Notes under the pieces: generated by a model
What the model was told of the DNA's origin: nothing
What the model saw: only the letters and a program-made list of their open reading frames with translations
The model's database searches: none
Translations under genes and position numbers: made by a program
Part shown: positions 37,291 through 47,075 of the stretch, one piece after another
Layout of the letters: each line of letters starts with the position of its first letter
Numbering within the stretch: the first letter of the stretch is position 1
Source: Epinephelus fuscoguttatus
Taxonomy: Eukaryota; Chordata; Actinopteri; Perciformes; Serranidae
Direction: 5' to 3'
Length of the DNA: 64,000 bases
Assembly (NCBI RefSeq): GCF_011397635.1
Contig: NC_064754.1
Coordinates: 36,895,543-36,959,542, forward strand

Positions 37291-38599
37291 ACGGCAATTC
37301 TTATTTTTAGATGATGATCTAATGATGAGTTGCATGATATTACAGTATATTCCATTTATGCCAACATATTCCCCAAAATCATGAACACAACTTTTTGTTA
37401 TCCTCTGCCATACTTACCATTAACAAATCAAATGTTTGGCAGTGCTTTAGCAATAGGCTTTACTGAAGCTGCTGATGAACAATATTGTGCACAGTGTTTG
37501 ATATCTTTAAATATGACCACATTAATTATTCATTGTTATTTCAGAGAACATATTTTGGTAAGGCTGGAATATCTTTTTTTAACCCATATTTGATTAAATA
37601 CAAGACAAAGAAAAGATCATTAATGTTTAAACTGATAAACCTTATTGTTTTTCATTGAAAGGCTCACTCATAAGCAGGGATGGGGTGAGGTTTACCACTT
37701 AGTGAAAAAACACGTAGTCCAACAGTGAGCATTCAGGGAAATTTCTGCATGTAAGGGGAAAATTGAAAACCAACACTGAGTGCCCATGACCTTCGACCCC
37801 TCCGACAACACTGCATTAAAAACTAACATGACTGTATAAAAGAGATTAGTGCTTGGGCTCTGGAACACTTTGGAAAACAACTGTCCGTAAACTCAGTTTG
37901 TCACTGCATCTACAGATACAAGACTCTAACACGCAGTAAAAGTGACAGTAAAAGCCACCAAATTCTCTGGGCCTGAGTTTGTCCACAACGGACTGACACA
38001 AAGTGGCCTGCAGCCCAGACATGTCTTCACTGAAAATTTGTGGTGCATTATGGAGCACAAAAAGCACCTGTGGAGACCTGAATTGTGACTGAAAAGGTAA
38101 CGTAACGTAGTGGCAAACAAGCCCCTGTCCCAACTTTTTTTAAACATGTTGCAGGCATCACATTTACAGTGAGTGAATTTTTACAAAAAATAATTAAGTG
38201 TATCAGTTTAATATTCACTTTTTAATTTGCTCCTGAAACTTGGCACCTCTTAACCTTCACATCTGCATCAATATTATTTGCACAAAGTCATCCGGCAGGT
38301 TGGATCGGACCCTTTGACGGCAGGCCGTCGAAAACAAAATCAATTTCTAATCAACTTTATAACATTAACAACTGCAAAATCAATGGATTACTTTATGAAT
38401 CCATTATTAATACTTCATTAACATGTTTTATAATTGCAGATGACTGATGAGCTTTTGCTGATGGCTTATTAGGAACTGAAACTCAAGACTCTTTGTCGTG
38501 ACTGATGACTTGTAAGAAAGTGAGAGACAAATAAGCATTTTCAAACCAATTCAAGCCAAATTTACTGATATAGAGTCAAATCATGATAGATAAAAAAGT
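37291..38599. other. Non-coding; dispersed repeat end near 38.1 kb
   Basis: GTCCCAACTTTTTTTAAACA then GTTGCAGGCATCACATTTA (about 38128-38165) resembles the end of a DNA-transposon repeat common in fish. No exon recognised. Confidence 0.4.
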
Positions 38600-38654
38600 G
38601 CTGCAGGTTGCTTGCAGAGGCTGTAGATGGACGAGCTGAGCTGTCTACCACAAT

Positions 38655-38863
38655 CTGACAGTGTGGAAATACCTGTTAGAGGAAGAAGATGATGTCAACT
38701 GAATGTAACATAAAGGTGGCTTTGAGTTATCAGCCCAGGTATGCTATTATTACACAGTTATGATTGTCTATCTTACCTGAAAGGTTATATTTATGAATGC
38801 ATCTCTGCTCTTTGGTCCCTGGTGCATCTCTGGTTCCTGGTCAGCTGAGGTCTTCACATGGCA
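38655..38863 (-). repeat. Conserved exon-intron-exon-like block, copy 1
   Basis: On the minus strand it reads GACCAGGxACCAGAGATGCACC, then CTTTCAG|GTAAGATAG (donor-like), about 104 bp, and CTTCCTCTAACAG|GTATTTCC (acceptor-like). Two short open segments flank the putative intron. Confidence 0.6.
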
Positions 38864-39286
38864 AAAGGACAGAATTCAGCAGAGGCTGTAGATGGAGGCT
38901 TGGCCAAGCTCTCTGCCAGAATATGCAGGAAGCCCCAACTGCATGTTGCTGGCCAAGGCTTAGTTGTAGGTTTTTCCAAGCTGTCTGCCAGAATCTGCAA
39001 GTGGAGGCGGCAGCTGCAGCTTGCTGGCAGAGTTGAAGGTTTGGCCAAGCTGTCTGGCAGAATCTGCAGGTGAGGGTGGTGGCTGCAGGTTGATGGCAGA
39101 GGCTTTAGTTGGACATTTGACCAAGCTTTTGCAAGAATTTGCAGGTGGAGGCTGCAGCTGCATCCTGCTGGCAGAGGCTTAGTTTGAGGTTTGGACAAGC
39201 TGTCTGGCAGAATCTGCGGGTGGAGGTGGGAGCTGCAGACTGCTGACAGAGGCTGTAGATGGAGGAGCTGAGCTGTCCGCCACAAT

Positions 39287-39494
39287 CTGACAGTGTGGAA
39301 ATACCTGTTAGAGGAAGAAGATGATGTCAACTGAATGTAACAGAAATGTGGCTTTGATTTATCAGCCCAGGTATGCTATTATTACACAGTTATGATTGTC
39401 TATCTTACCTGAAAGGTTATATTTATGAGTGTATCTCTGATCTTTGGTCCCTGGTGCATCTCTGGTCCCTGGTCAGCTGAGGTCTTCACATGGC
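39287..39494 (-). repeat. Conserved exon-intron-exon-like block, copy 2
   Basis: Near-identical to copy 1, with both splice-like signals kept. Confidence 0.6.
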
Positions 39495-39859
39495 AAAAAC
39501 ATAGGATGAGGCGGTGTAGATATCCGGTATATCTGGTAGATCCGGACATCATCCAGGACAGGATTCAGCGGCGTAGATTTCTGGATGATGCTGTAAATTA
39601 ATAATTGGCCAAACCTGCAACAACAGCAGACTGCCAGCAGAGGTGTTAGAGGTTTGGCCGAGCTGCCTGTCAGAACCTGCAGGTGGAGGCAGCGGCAGCA
39701 GGTTGCTGACGGATGTTGTTGTTAGAGGTTTGGCCACAGCTGTCTGCAAGAACCTGCAGGTGGAGGTAGCAGTACTGCAGGTTGCTTGCAGAGGCTGTAG
39801 ATGGAGGTTTGGCTCAGCTGTCTGTCAGAATCTGCAGCCACCACCTCCACCTACAGATT

Positions 39860-40069
39860 CTGACAGTGTGGAAATACCTGTTAGAGGAAGAAGATGATGT
39901 CAACTGAATGTAACAGAAATGTGGCTTTGATTTATCAGCCCAGGTATGCTATTATTACACAGTTATGATTGTCTATCTTACCTGAAAGGTTATATTTATG
40001 AGTGTATCTCTGCTCTTTGGTCCCTGGTGCATCTCTGGTCCCTGGTCAGCTGAGGTCTTCACATGGCAA
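39860..40069 (-). repeat. Conserved exon-intron-exon-like block, copy 3
   Basis: Near-identical to copy 2. It is entered from the minisatellite through a hairpin-forming CTGTCAGAATCTG...CAGATTCTGACAG. Confidence 0.6.
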
Positions 40070-40705
40070 GGGGACAGAATTCAGCAGAAGCTGTAGATGG
40101 AGGCTTGGCTAAGCTCTCTGCCAGAATATGCAGGAGGCCCCAGCTGCATGTTGCTGGCCAAGGCTTAGTTGTAGGTTTTGCCAAGCTGTCTGTCAGAACT
40201 TGCAGGTGGAGGTGGCAGCTGCAGCTTGCTGACAGAGGCTGTAGATGCAGGCTGCAGAGGCTGTAGATGGAGGAACTGAACCATCTGCCAGAATCTGCAG
40301 GTGGGGGCGATGGCTGCAGGTTCCTGACAGAGGCTGTGGATGGAGGAGCTGAGTTGTCTGCCAGAATCTGCAGGTTGATGGCAGAGGCTTAGTTTGAGGT
40401 TTGGCAAAGCTGTCTGTCAGAATCTGCAGGTGGTGGTGGTGGTGGCTGCAGGTTGTTGACAGAGGCTGTAGATGGAGGAGCAGAGCTGTCTAGAAGAATC
40501 TGCCGGTGGAGGTGGCTGCAGGTTGCTGAAAGAGGCTGTTGTTGGAGGTTTCCAAGAACCTGCAGGTGACACCTGCAGATTTAGACAGACAGTTTGGCCA
40601 AATCTCTAACTAGGGCCTCTGTCTGAAGTCTGCTGTTGATGCTGGTTTGGCCAATTCTTCATTTACAGCATCATCCAGAAATCTACGCCCCTGAATCCTG
40701 CCCTT

Positions 40706-40914
40706 TTGCCATGTGAAGACCTCAGCTGACCAGGGACCAGAGATGCACCAGGGACCAAAGAGCAGAGATGCATTCATAAATATAACCTTTCAGGTAAGAT
40801 AGACAATCATAACTGTGTAATAATAGCATACCTGGGCTGATAAATTAAAGCCACCTTTATGTTACATTCAGCTGACATCATCTTCTTCCTCTAACAGGTA
40901 TTTCCACACTGTCA
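40706..40914 (+). repeat. Conserved exon-intron-exon-like block, copy 4 (inverted)
   Basis: Same block on the plus strand. The donor-like GT is at 40794 and the acceptor-like AG ends at 40897, giving a 104-bp candidate intron. Flanking minisatellite units are inverted too. Confidence 0.6.
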
Positions 40915-41406
40915 GATTCTGGCATACAGCTCAGCTCAGCCCCTCCATCCACAGCCTCTGTCAGTAGCCTGCAGCCACCACATCCACCTGCAGATTCTGA
41001 CAGACAGCTTAGCCAAACCTCCCTCTACAGCCTCTGCAAGCAACCTGCAGCACTGAAACCTCCACCTGCAGGTTCTTGCAGACAGTTGTGGCCAAACCTC
41101 CAACAACACCCTCTGTCAGCAACTTGCAGCCACTGCCTCCACCTGCAGATTCTGACAGACAGGCAGATTATGGCAGACAGCTCAGCTCCTCTATCTGCAG
41201 CCACCGTCAAGAACCTGCAGCCACCACCTCGACCTGCAGATCCTTGAAGACAGCTCAGTTCCTCCATCTACAGCCTCTGCAGCCTCCATCTACAGTCACT
41301 GTCAGGAACATGCAGCCGCCTCCACCTGCAGATTATGGCAGACAGCTCAGCTCCTCCATCTACAGCCTCTGTCAGAATCTGCAGCCACCACCTCCACCTA
41401 TAGATT

Positions 41407-41616
41407 CTGACAGTGTGGAAATACCTGTTAGAGGAAGAAGATGATGTCAACTGAATGTAACAGAAATGTGGCTTTGATTTATCAGCCCAGGTATGCTATT
41501 ATTACACAGTTATGATTGTCTATCTTACCTGAAAGGTTATATTTATGAGTGTATCTCTGCTCTCTGGTCCCTGGTGCATCTCTGGTCCCTGGTCAGCTGA
41601 GGTCTCCACATGGAAA
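41407..41616 (-). repeat. Conserved exon-intron-exon-like block, copy 5
   Basis: Near-identical to copies 2 and 3, in the original orientation. Confidence 0.6.
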
Positions 41617-41983
41617 AAACATAGGATGAGGTGGTGTAGATATCCGGTATATCTGGTAGATCCGGACATCATCCAGGACAGGATTCAGCGGCGTAGATTT
41701 CTGGATGATGCTGTAAATTAATAATTGGCCAAACCTGCAACAACAGCAGACTGCCAACAGAGGTGTTAGAGGTTTGGCCGAGCTGCCTGTCAGAACCTGC
41801 AGGTGGAGGCAGCGGCAGCAGGTTGCTGACGGATGTTGTTGTTAGAGGTTTGGCCACAGCTGTCTGCAAGAATCTGCAGGTGGAGGTAGCAGTACTGCAG
41901 GTTGCTTGCAGAGGCTGTAGATGGAGGTTTGGCTCAGCTGTCTGTCTGTCAGAATCTGCAGCCACCACCTCCACCTACAGATT

Positions 41984-42184
41984 CTGACAGTGTGGAAAAG
42001 AGGAAGAAGATGATGTCAACTGAATGTAACATAAAGGTGGCTTTAATTTATCAGCCCAAGTATGCTATTATTACACAGTTATGATTGTCTATCTTACCTG
42101 AAAGGTTATATTTATGAATGCATCTCTGCTCTTTGGTCCCTGGTACATCTCTGGTCCCTGGTCAGCTGAGGTCTTCACATGGCA
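41984..42184 (-). repeat. Conserved exon-intron-exon-like block, copy 6
   Basis: Same block, but eight or so bases including the acceptor-like CTAACAG|G are deleted, so this copy could not splice in the same way. Confidence 0.6.
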
Positions 42185-43015
42185 CAATGACAAGATTCAG
42201 GGGCGTAGATTTCTGGATGATGCTGTAAATGAAGATTTGGCCAAACCTGCAACAACAGCAGACTATCGACAGAGACTCGAGTTCGAGTTTTGTCAAGCCG
42301 TCTGTCAGAATCTGCAGGTGGAGGCAGCAGCTGCAGGTTGCTGACAGAGACTGTTGTTGGAGGTTTGGCCAAGCTGTTGTTGCAGGCTCTGGCCACAGCT
42401 GTCTGCAAGAACCTACAGGTGGAGGTGTCAGTGCTGTAGGTTGTTTGCAGAGGCTGTAGATGGAGGAGCTGAGCTGTCTGTCAGGATCTGCAGGTGGAGA
42501 CGGCAGCTGCAGGTTCCTGGCAGAGGCTGTAAACGAAGGAGCTGAGCTGTCTGCAAGAATCTGCAGGTGGAGACGGCAGCTGCAGGTTGATGGCAGAGGT
42601 TCTAGTAGGAGGTCTGGCAAAGCTGTCTGCCAGAATCTGCAGGCAAGCAGCTGCTGCAGATTGCTGACAGAAGCTGTTGCTGTAGGTTTTCCCACAGTTG
42701 TCTGCAAGAACCTGCAGGTGGAGATGGCAGTGGTGCAGGTTGCTGGCAAAGGCTGTAAATGGACATTTTGCCAAGCTATCTGCGAGAACATGCAGGTGGA
42801 GGTGGCAGCTGAATGTTGCTAGCAGAGGCTTAGTTTGAGGTTTGGCGACAGCTATCTGCCAGAAACTACAGGTGGAGGCAGCAGCTGCAGGGTTCTGGCA
42901 GAGGCTGTTGTTGGAGGTTTCGCCACGCTGTCTGTCAGAATCCGCAGGTGGAGGCGGCAGCTGCAGGTTGCTGACAGAGGTTTAGATGGAGATTGACAGA
43001 GGTGGCTGTGGTTGA

Positions 43016-43575
43016 GGTGTAGTTTGAATGCATTTCAAATCGTACAATTCACGTAAGAAGTTATTGGTGTATTGTGGAGCAGGACACCTTGAAGGCGGTA
43101 GATGGCCTCATGGCTGCAGCTGTCTACCAGAATCTGCAGGTGGAGGCGGCAGCTGCATGTTGCTGACAGAGGTTTAGATGGAGGTTGACAGAGGTGCGAA
43201 TGGAACACTGGTCTTCAACGCATAGTGGACCTGACGGAAATTGCTGGTGGAGGTTTGAATATTTCAGACGGCTGCTGTAGTTTGAATGCAGTTTAAATCA
43301 TAAAATTCCTGTGATAAGTTATTGGTATATGGTGGAGCAGGACACCTTAGAGGCGGTGGAGGCATGGCCGCAGCTGAAACTGCTGGTGGAGGTCATAGTT
43401 CTAGCATTTCTCTACAGCTGTTTGCTGCCTGCAGGTGGAGGGTCAGGCAGCAGGCGGCTGCTGCAGTTGGAACGCAGAATTTAAAACTGAAAGTGAATCT
43501 AAGAAACCAGTGGTGGAGGGTAGAGCAGGACACTTTAGAGGCAGTAGATGGAGGTTGCTGGTAAAAAGCATGCAA
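43016..43575. repeat. Three further tandem units beside the array
   Basis: GGAGCAGGACACCTT-type blocks with a preceding AGTTATTGGTxTAT (or a diverged form) occur near 43078, 43335 and 43525, each followed by a GCGGTAGATGG-like segment. They link the minisatellite to the exon array. Confidence 0.6.
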
Positions 43576-43699
43576 CTCAAATACATCTAACTAAATCTAA
43601 ATAAATGTGATTAACAAAATCATCTTAGTTTTTTGAATGAGAAAAAAACCTGAAATCAAAATCAAGTGTTTGGACGGAAGCGCTTACCTGAAGACTTAC

Positions 43700-43982
43700 C
43701 TTCAGGTTCGGCTGTCCTCTTCTGCCAGTTGCTGCCAACCTGTTTTCTCATTCTAAAAAGATTTTGTACCCACCTTGGCTTGGGGCCCTTCGGCAACGAC
43801 TTAGGCTTACCTGGAGCCACAGGTCCTTTAGAGGGGCCAGCTTCCACAGGCTTACCTGGTGCTGGAGGTGGGTCAGAGGGACTCACCTCAGGGTCACAGC
43901 CACGTGGGGGGACTGGTTCCCGCAGCGGACTGATGAGCCTCGGTAATGGCGCAAGGAGGCTGGCCCACGGGATGTCCTCCAT
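43700..43982 (-). CDS. Exon-array gene, exon E (unknown protein)
   Basis: Starts at CCTTCAG|ATGGAGG and ends at CCTGAAG|GTAAG (an alternative donor 12 bp further at 43688 keeps the frame). The 94 codons begin EDIPWASLLAPLP, the motif shared with the other exons. They then diverge into a proline/lysine-rich basic tail (GKPKSLPKGPKPRWVQNLF, RMRKQVGSNWQKR). It lacks the SSLLGDT end of the upstream exons, so it is probably the last of the duplicated set. The donor implies at least one more exon downstream, not identified. The function is unknown. Confidence 0.55.
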
Positions 43983-44162
43983 CTGAAGGTAACAACAAAT
44001 AAAGTCATCAGACTACAGCTCCACATCATGTTAACAACGTCAATTTGACTCCATTGTTTCAGTTTCTAACACGATGTGTTATGACTGTGCACTGACAACA
44101 CATTTTCTTTTTATCTGCATGTTAGACAATAGACTAGATTAGGTCAGAATACAGTTTCTTAC

Positions 44163-44327
44163 AGTGTCTCCCAGCAGACTGGACGTATCTGAGTCACCGG
44201 TGGAGGAGTCAGATGGTGAGCCACTGGGGGTGATCGGTGCCGGGACCCTCTGGAGGTCGATGTGCGGGGTGATGGGCCGGTCCGTGACTGGAACAAGGAG
44301 GCTGACCCACGGGTCTTCCTGGTCCAT
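44163..44327 (-). CDS. Exon-array gene, exon D (unknown protein)
   Basis: 55 codons between an AG acceptor and GACACT|GTAAG donor, phase 0. They read DPWVSLLVPV...RVPAPITPSGSPSDSSTGD and end SDTSSLLGDT. It has the same length as exon C but 29 nucleotide differences by my count, nearly all of which change the residue. No known domain is recognised. The protein would be acidic, rich in serine/proline, with a repeated SLLGDT end. Confidence 0.55.
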
Positions 44328-44507
44328 CTGAAGGTAACAACAAATACAGCCATCAGACTACTGCTCCACATAGTGTTAACAACTTCAATTTGGCTCCACT
44401 GTTTCAGTTTCTAACACTATGTGTTATGACTGTGCACTGACAACACATTTTCTTTTTATCTGCATGTTAGACAATAGACTAGATTAGGTCAGAATACAGT
44501 TTCTTAC

Positions 44508-44672
44508 AGTGTCTCCCAGCAGACTGGACATGTCTGGGTCACCGGTTGGGGAGCCAGATGGTGAGCCACTGGGGGTGATCGGTACCGGGACCCTCCGGAG
44601 GATGAGCTGCGGGATGTCGGGCCAGTCTGGGTTTGGAACCAGGAGGCTGGTCCACGTGTAGCCCTTGTCTAT
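44508..44672 (-). CDS. Exon-array gene, exon C (unknown protein)
   Basis: 55 codons, phase 0, acceptor ACCCATAG. They read YTWTSLLVPNPDWPDIPQL, then RRVPVPITPSGSPSGSPTGD, and end MSSLLGDT. It is a tandem duplicate of exon D with a diverged front half and a preserved back half. Confidence 0.55.
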
Positions 44673-44852
44673 CTATGGGTAACAACAAATAAAGTCATCA
44701 GACTACTGCTCCACATCATGTTAACAACTTCAATTTGACTCCATTGTTTCAGTTTCTAACACTGTGTGTTATGACTGTGTACTGACTACACATTTTCTTT
44801 TTATCTGCATGTTAGACAATAGACTAGATTAGGTCAGAATACAGTTTCTTAC

Positions 44853-44945
44853 AGTGTCCCCCAGGAGACTGGACGTATCCGAGTCACCGGTGGAGGAGCC
44901 AGATGGTGAGCCAACGGGTCTGGTACATGTGTAGTTCTGGTCGGT
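44853..44945 (-). CDS. Exon-array gene, exon B (unknown protein)
   Basis: 31 codons, phase 0: TDQNYTCTRPVGSPSGSSTGD then SDTSSLLGDT. The shorter length reflects a 72-bp in-frame loss from the middle relative to exons C and D. Splice sites are intact. Confidence 0.55.
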
Positions 44946-45125
44946 CTGAAGGTAACAACAAATACAGCCATCAGACTACTGCTCCACATCATGTTAACAA
45001 CTTCAGTCTGACTCCATTGTTTCAGTTTCTAACACTATGTGTTATGACTGTGCACTGACAACACATTTTCTTTTTATCTGCATGTTAGACAATAGACTAG
45101 ATTAGGTCAGAATACAGTTTCTTAC

Positions 45126-45227
45126 AGTGTCTCCCAGCAGACTGGACGTATCCGAGTCAGATGATGAGTCACTGGAGGAGCTCCATGGAATTGGTGTGAT
45201 GCTGTCCCAATTGTAGCCTTGGGCCAT
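45126..45227 (-). CDS. Exon-array gene, exon A (unknown protein)
   Basis: 34 codons: MAQGYNWDSITPIPWSSSS then DSSSDSDTSSLLGDT, with acceptor CCATCAG and donor GACACT|GTAAG. The ATG follows an acceptor, so it could be internal or the first coding exon. No upstream exon was recognised in 45.24-45.43 kb. Confidence 0.5.
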
Positions 45228-45429
45228 CTGATGGAAAAAAGAGAATACCACCGTGAGACCACAAATTTATCACATCACATATTGAATTGGCCCATTAGCA
45301 CACAGTCAACACTGCTAAAAATTGAGTGTACAGAATACAATTAAATGTAACATTTCTGACTGCAAGTTAATGCCAAACTCAGAAAATTCAGTCACAATCT
45401 ACCTTTGAAAACTAAAAATGTCACTCAAA

Positions 45430-47075
45430 TTAACAAGTATTGACCAGGAAGAGACTCAAACTACAGGCAACTACAAACAGACAAAAAAAAAGAAAGAAAG
45501 AAAAAGACACAAATTGACCTCAAAGAGATACAAAATTACCTCGGAGAGATAAAAAATATCTCAGGGAGAGACAATATTGCCTGAAGGAGACACACAATTA
45601 CCTCAGAGAGACAGAGAGACAAATAGACCTCAGAGACACACAAAATGATCTCAGAGACACAAAATTACCTCAAAGACACAAAAAGACTAAAATGACATAA
45701 ATTGTATTCACATATACAGAAAAAAAACTAAAAAAAAGACAAAATAACCTACAAAAGCCAAAAAAATGAACTTAAATAATACCTAAGAGTGACACAAAAT
45801 ACTGAAAAAGACAGAAAATTTCCACAGACACTAAATGACCTCAGAACTATATCTACTGTACCAGCTGAGCCACCACCTGACTCTGGTCCAGAGTCTGACC
45901 CAGACAGAACTTTAAAGAGACACAAAACCAATGCTGACTCAAACTGACCTCAAAGAGACAAAAAAATGGCAGGGAAAAAAATCACAAAATTATCCTAATA
46001 AGAAAGGTATCTCACCCAGATACAACATGACTTAAAAAGACACAACATGACCTCAAAGAGACACAAATGTCCTTAAGGGACACACAACGGCCAACAAATA
46101 TGCAAAACGACACAAAATGACCTCAGAGACACACAAGATGACCTCAGAGATGCAACATGACTTAAAAAGACACAACATAACCACAAAGAAACAAATGTCC
46201 TTAAGGGACACACAACCTCAACAGAGACATAAAACAACCAAAAATGACACAAAATGACATCAAAGACACACAAGATGACCTCAGAGAGACACAAATGTCC
46301 TTAAGGGACACACAATGGCCAAAAAAGATGAAAAAACAACACAAAATGACCTCAAAGACACACAACATGACCCAAGAGAGATGCAACATGACTTAAAAAG
46401 ACACAACATGACCTCAAAGAGACACAAATGACCTTAAGGGACACACGATGGCCAAAAACAGATGCAAAACAACACAAAACGTCCTCAAAGACACACAAGA
46501 TGACCTCAGAGAGATGCAACATGACTTAAAAAGACACAACATGACCTTAAGGGACACACAACTGCCAACAGAGACATAAAACAAATGACCTCAAAGACAC
46601 ACATGATGACCTCAGGGAGATGCAATATGGCCTTAAAAAAAGACTAAATGGCAGGGAAAAATCACAAAATCATCCTAAAGAGAAAGATACCTCAACCAGA
46701 CACAACATGACTTAAAAAGACACAAATGTCCTTAAGGGACACACAACAGCCAACACAGACAAAAAACAGCCAAAAACGACACAAACTGACCTCAAAGAGA
46801 CACAAGATGGCCTCAAAAAAGACAAAATGGCGGAAAAAAATCACAAAATGATCCTTAAGAGAAAAGTACCTCAGAGAGATGCAACATGACTTAAAAAGAC
46901 ACAACATGACCTCAAAGAGACACAAATGTCCTTTAAGGGACACTAAACGGCCAACAGAGACATAAAACAAACCAAAAACGACACAAAATGACCTCAAAGA
47001 CACACAAGATGACCTCAGAGAGAGGCCTTTTGCGGCCTTTTGCAGGGGCCCATTGTCTCATAATCTGCCCGTGGA
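45430..47075. repeat. GACACAAAATGACCTCA minisatellite
   Basis: Imperfect ~20-30 bp units (GACACACAAGATGACCTCAGA, GACACAACATGACTTAAAA) grouped into higher-order units marked by CCTTAAGGGACACACA at about 46072, 46200, 46300, 46433, 46545, 46730 and 46930. It ends at 47030-47070 in GGGGCCCATTGTCTCATAAT, the inverse of the family B repeat start, so it is an expanded interior of a family B copy on the minus strand. Confidence 0.85.

Larger units (their letters stand above)
38600..43200. repeat. CTGCAG-rich nested minisatellite array
   Basis: Built from imperfect units of roughly 60-75 bp with the core CTGTCTGxCAGAATCTGCAGGTGGAGG and GGCAGAGGCTGTAGATGGAGG. The units are interspersed with six copies of a ~205-bp single-copy-like block. 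Unit orientation is uniform from 38.6 to 40.56 kb, inverted from about 40.57 to 41.4 kb, then restored to 43.2 kb. A segment around 39290-39990 recurs almost unchanged at about 41410-42090. Long open frames occur on both strands but change register between units, so I do not call them genes. Confidence 0.88.

Noticed and set aside
37846..38133. 95-codon minus-strand frame
   Set aside because: No family resemblance; lies in dispersed-repeat DNA.
38854..39330. 158-codon open frame on the minus strand
   Set aside because: Same minisatellite effect. Kept only as part of the hypothesis on a repeat-built gene.
42162..42791. 209-codon open frame on the minus strand in the minisatellite
   Set aside because: Made of minisatellite units that change register. 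Similar open frames exist on the other strand and in other frames, so openness reflects the unit composition.
43666..43986. 106-codon plus-strand frame
   Set aside because: Antisense shadow of exon E, which has splice sites and homologous exons on the minus strand.
45430..47075. CRISPR-like regular repeats
   Set aside because: Eukaryotic genome; units are imperfect and lack unique spacers of constant length. This is a minisatellite.
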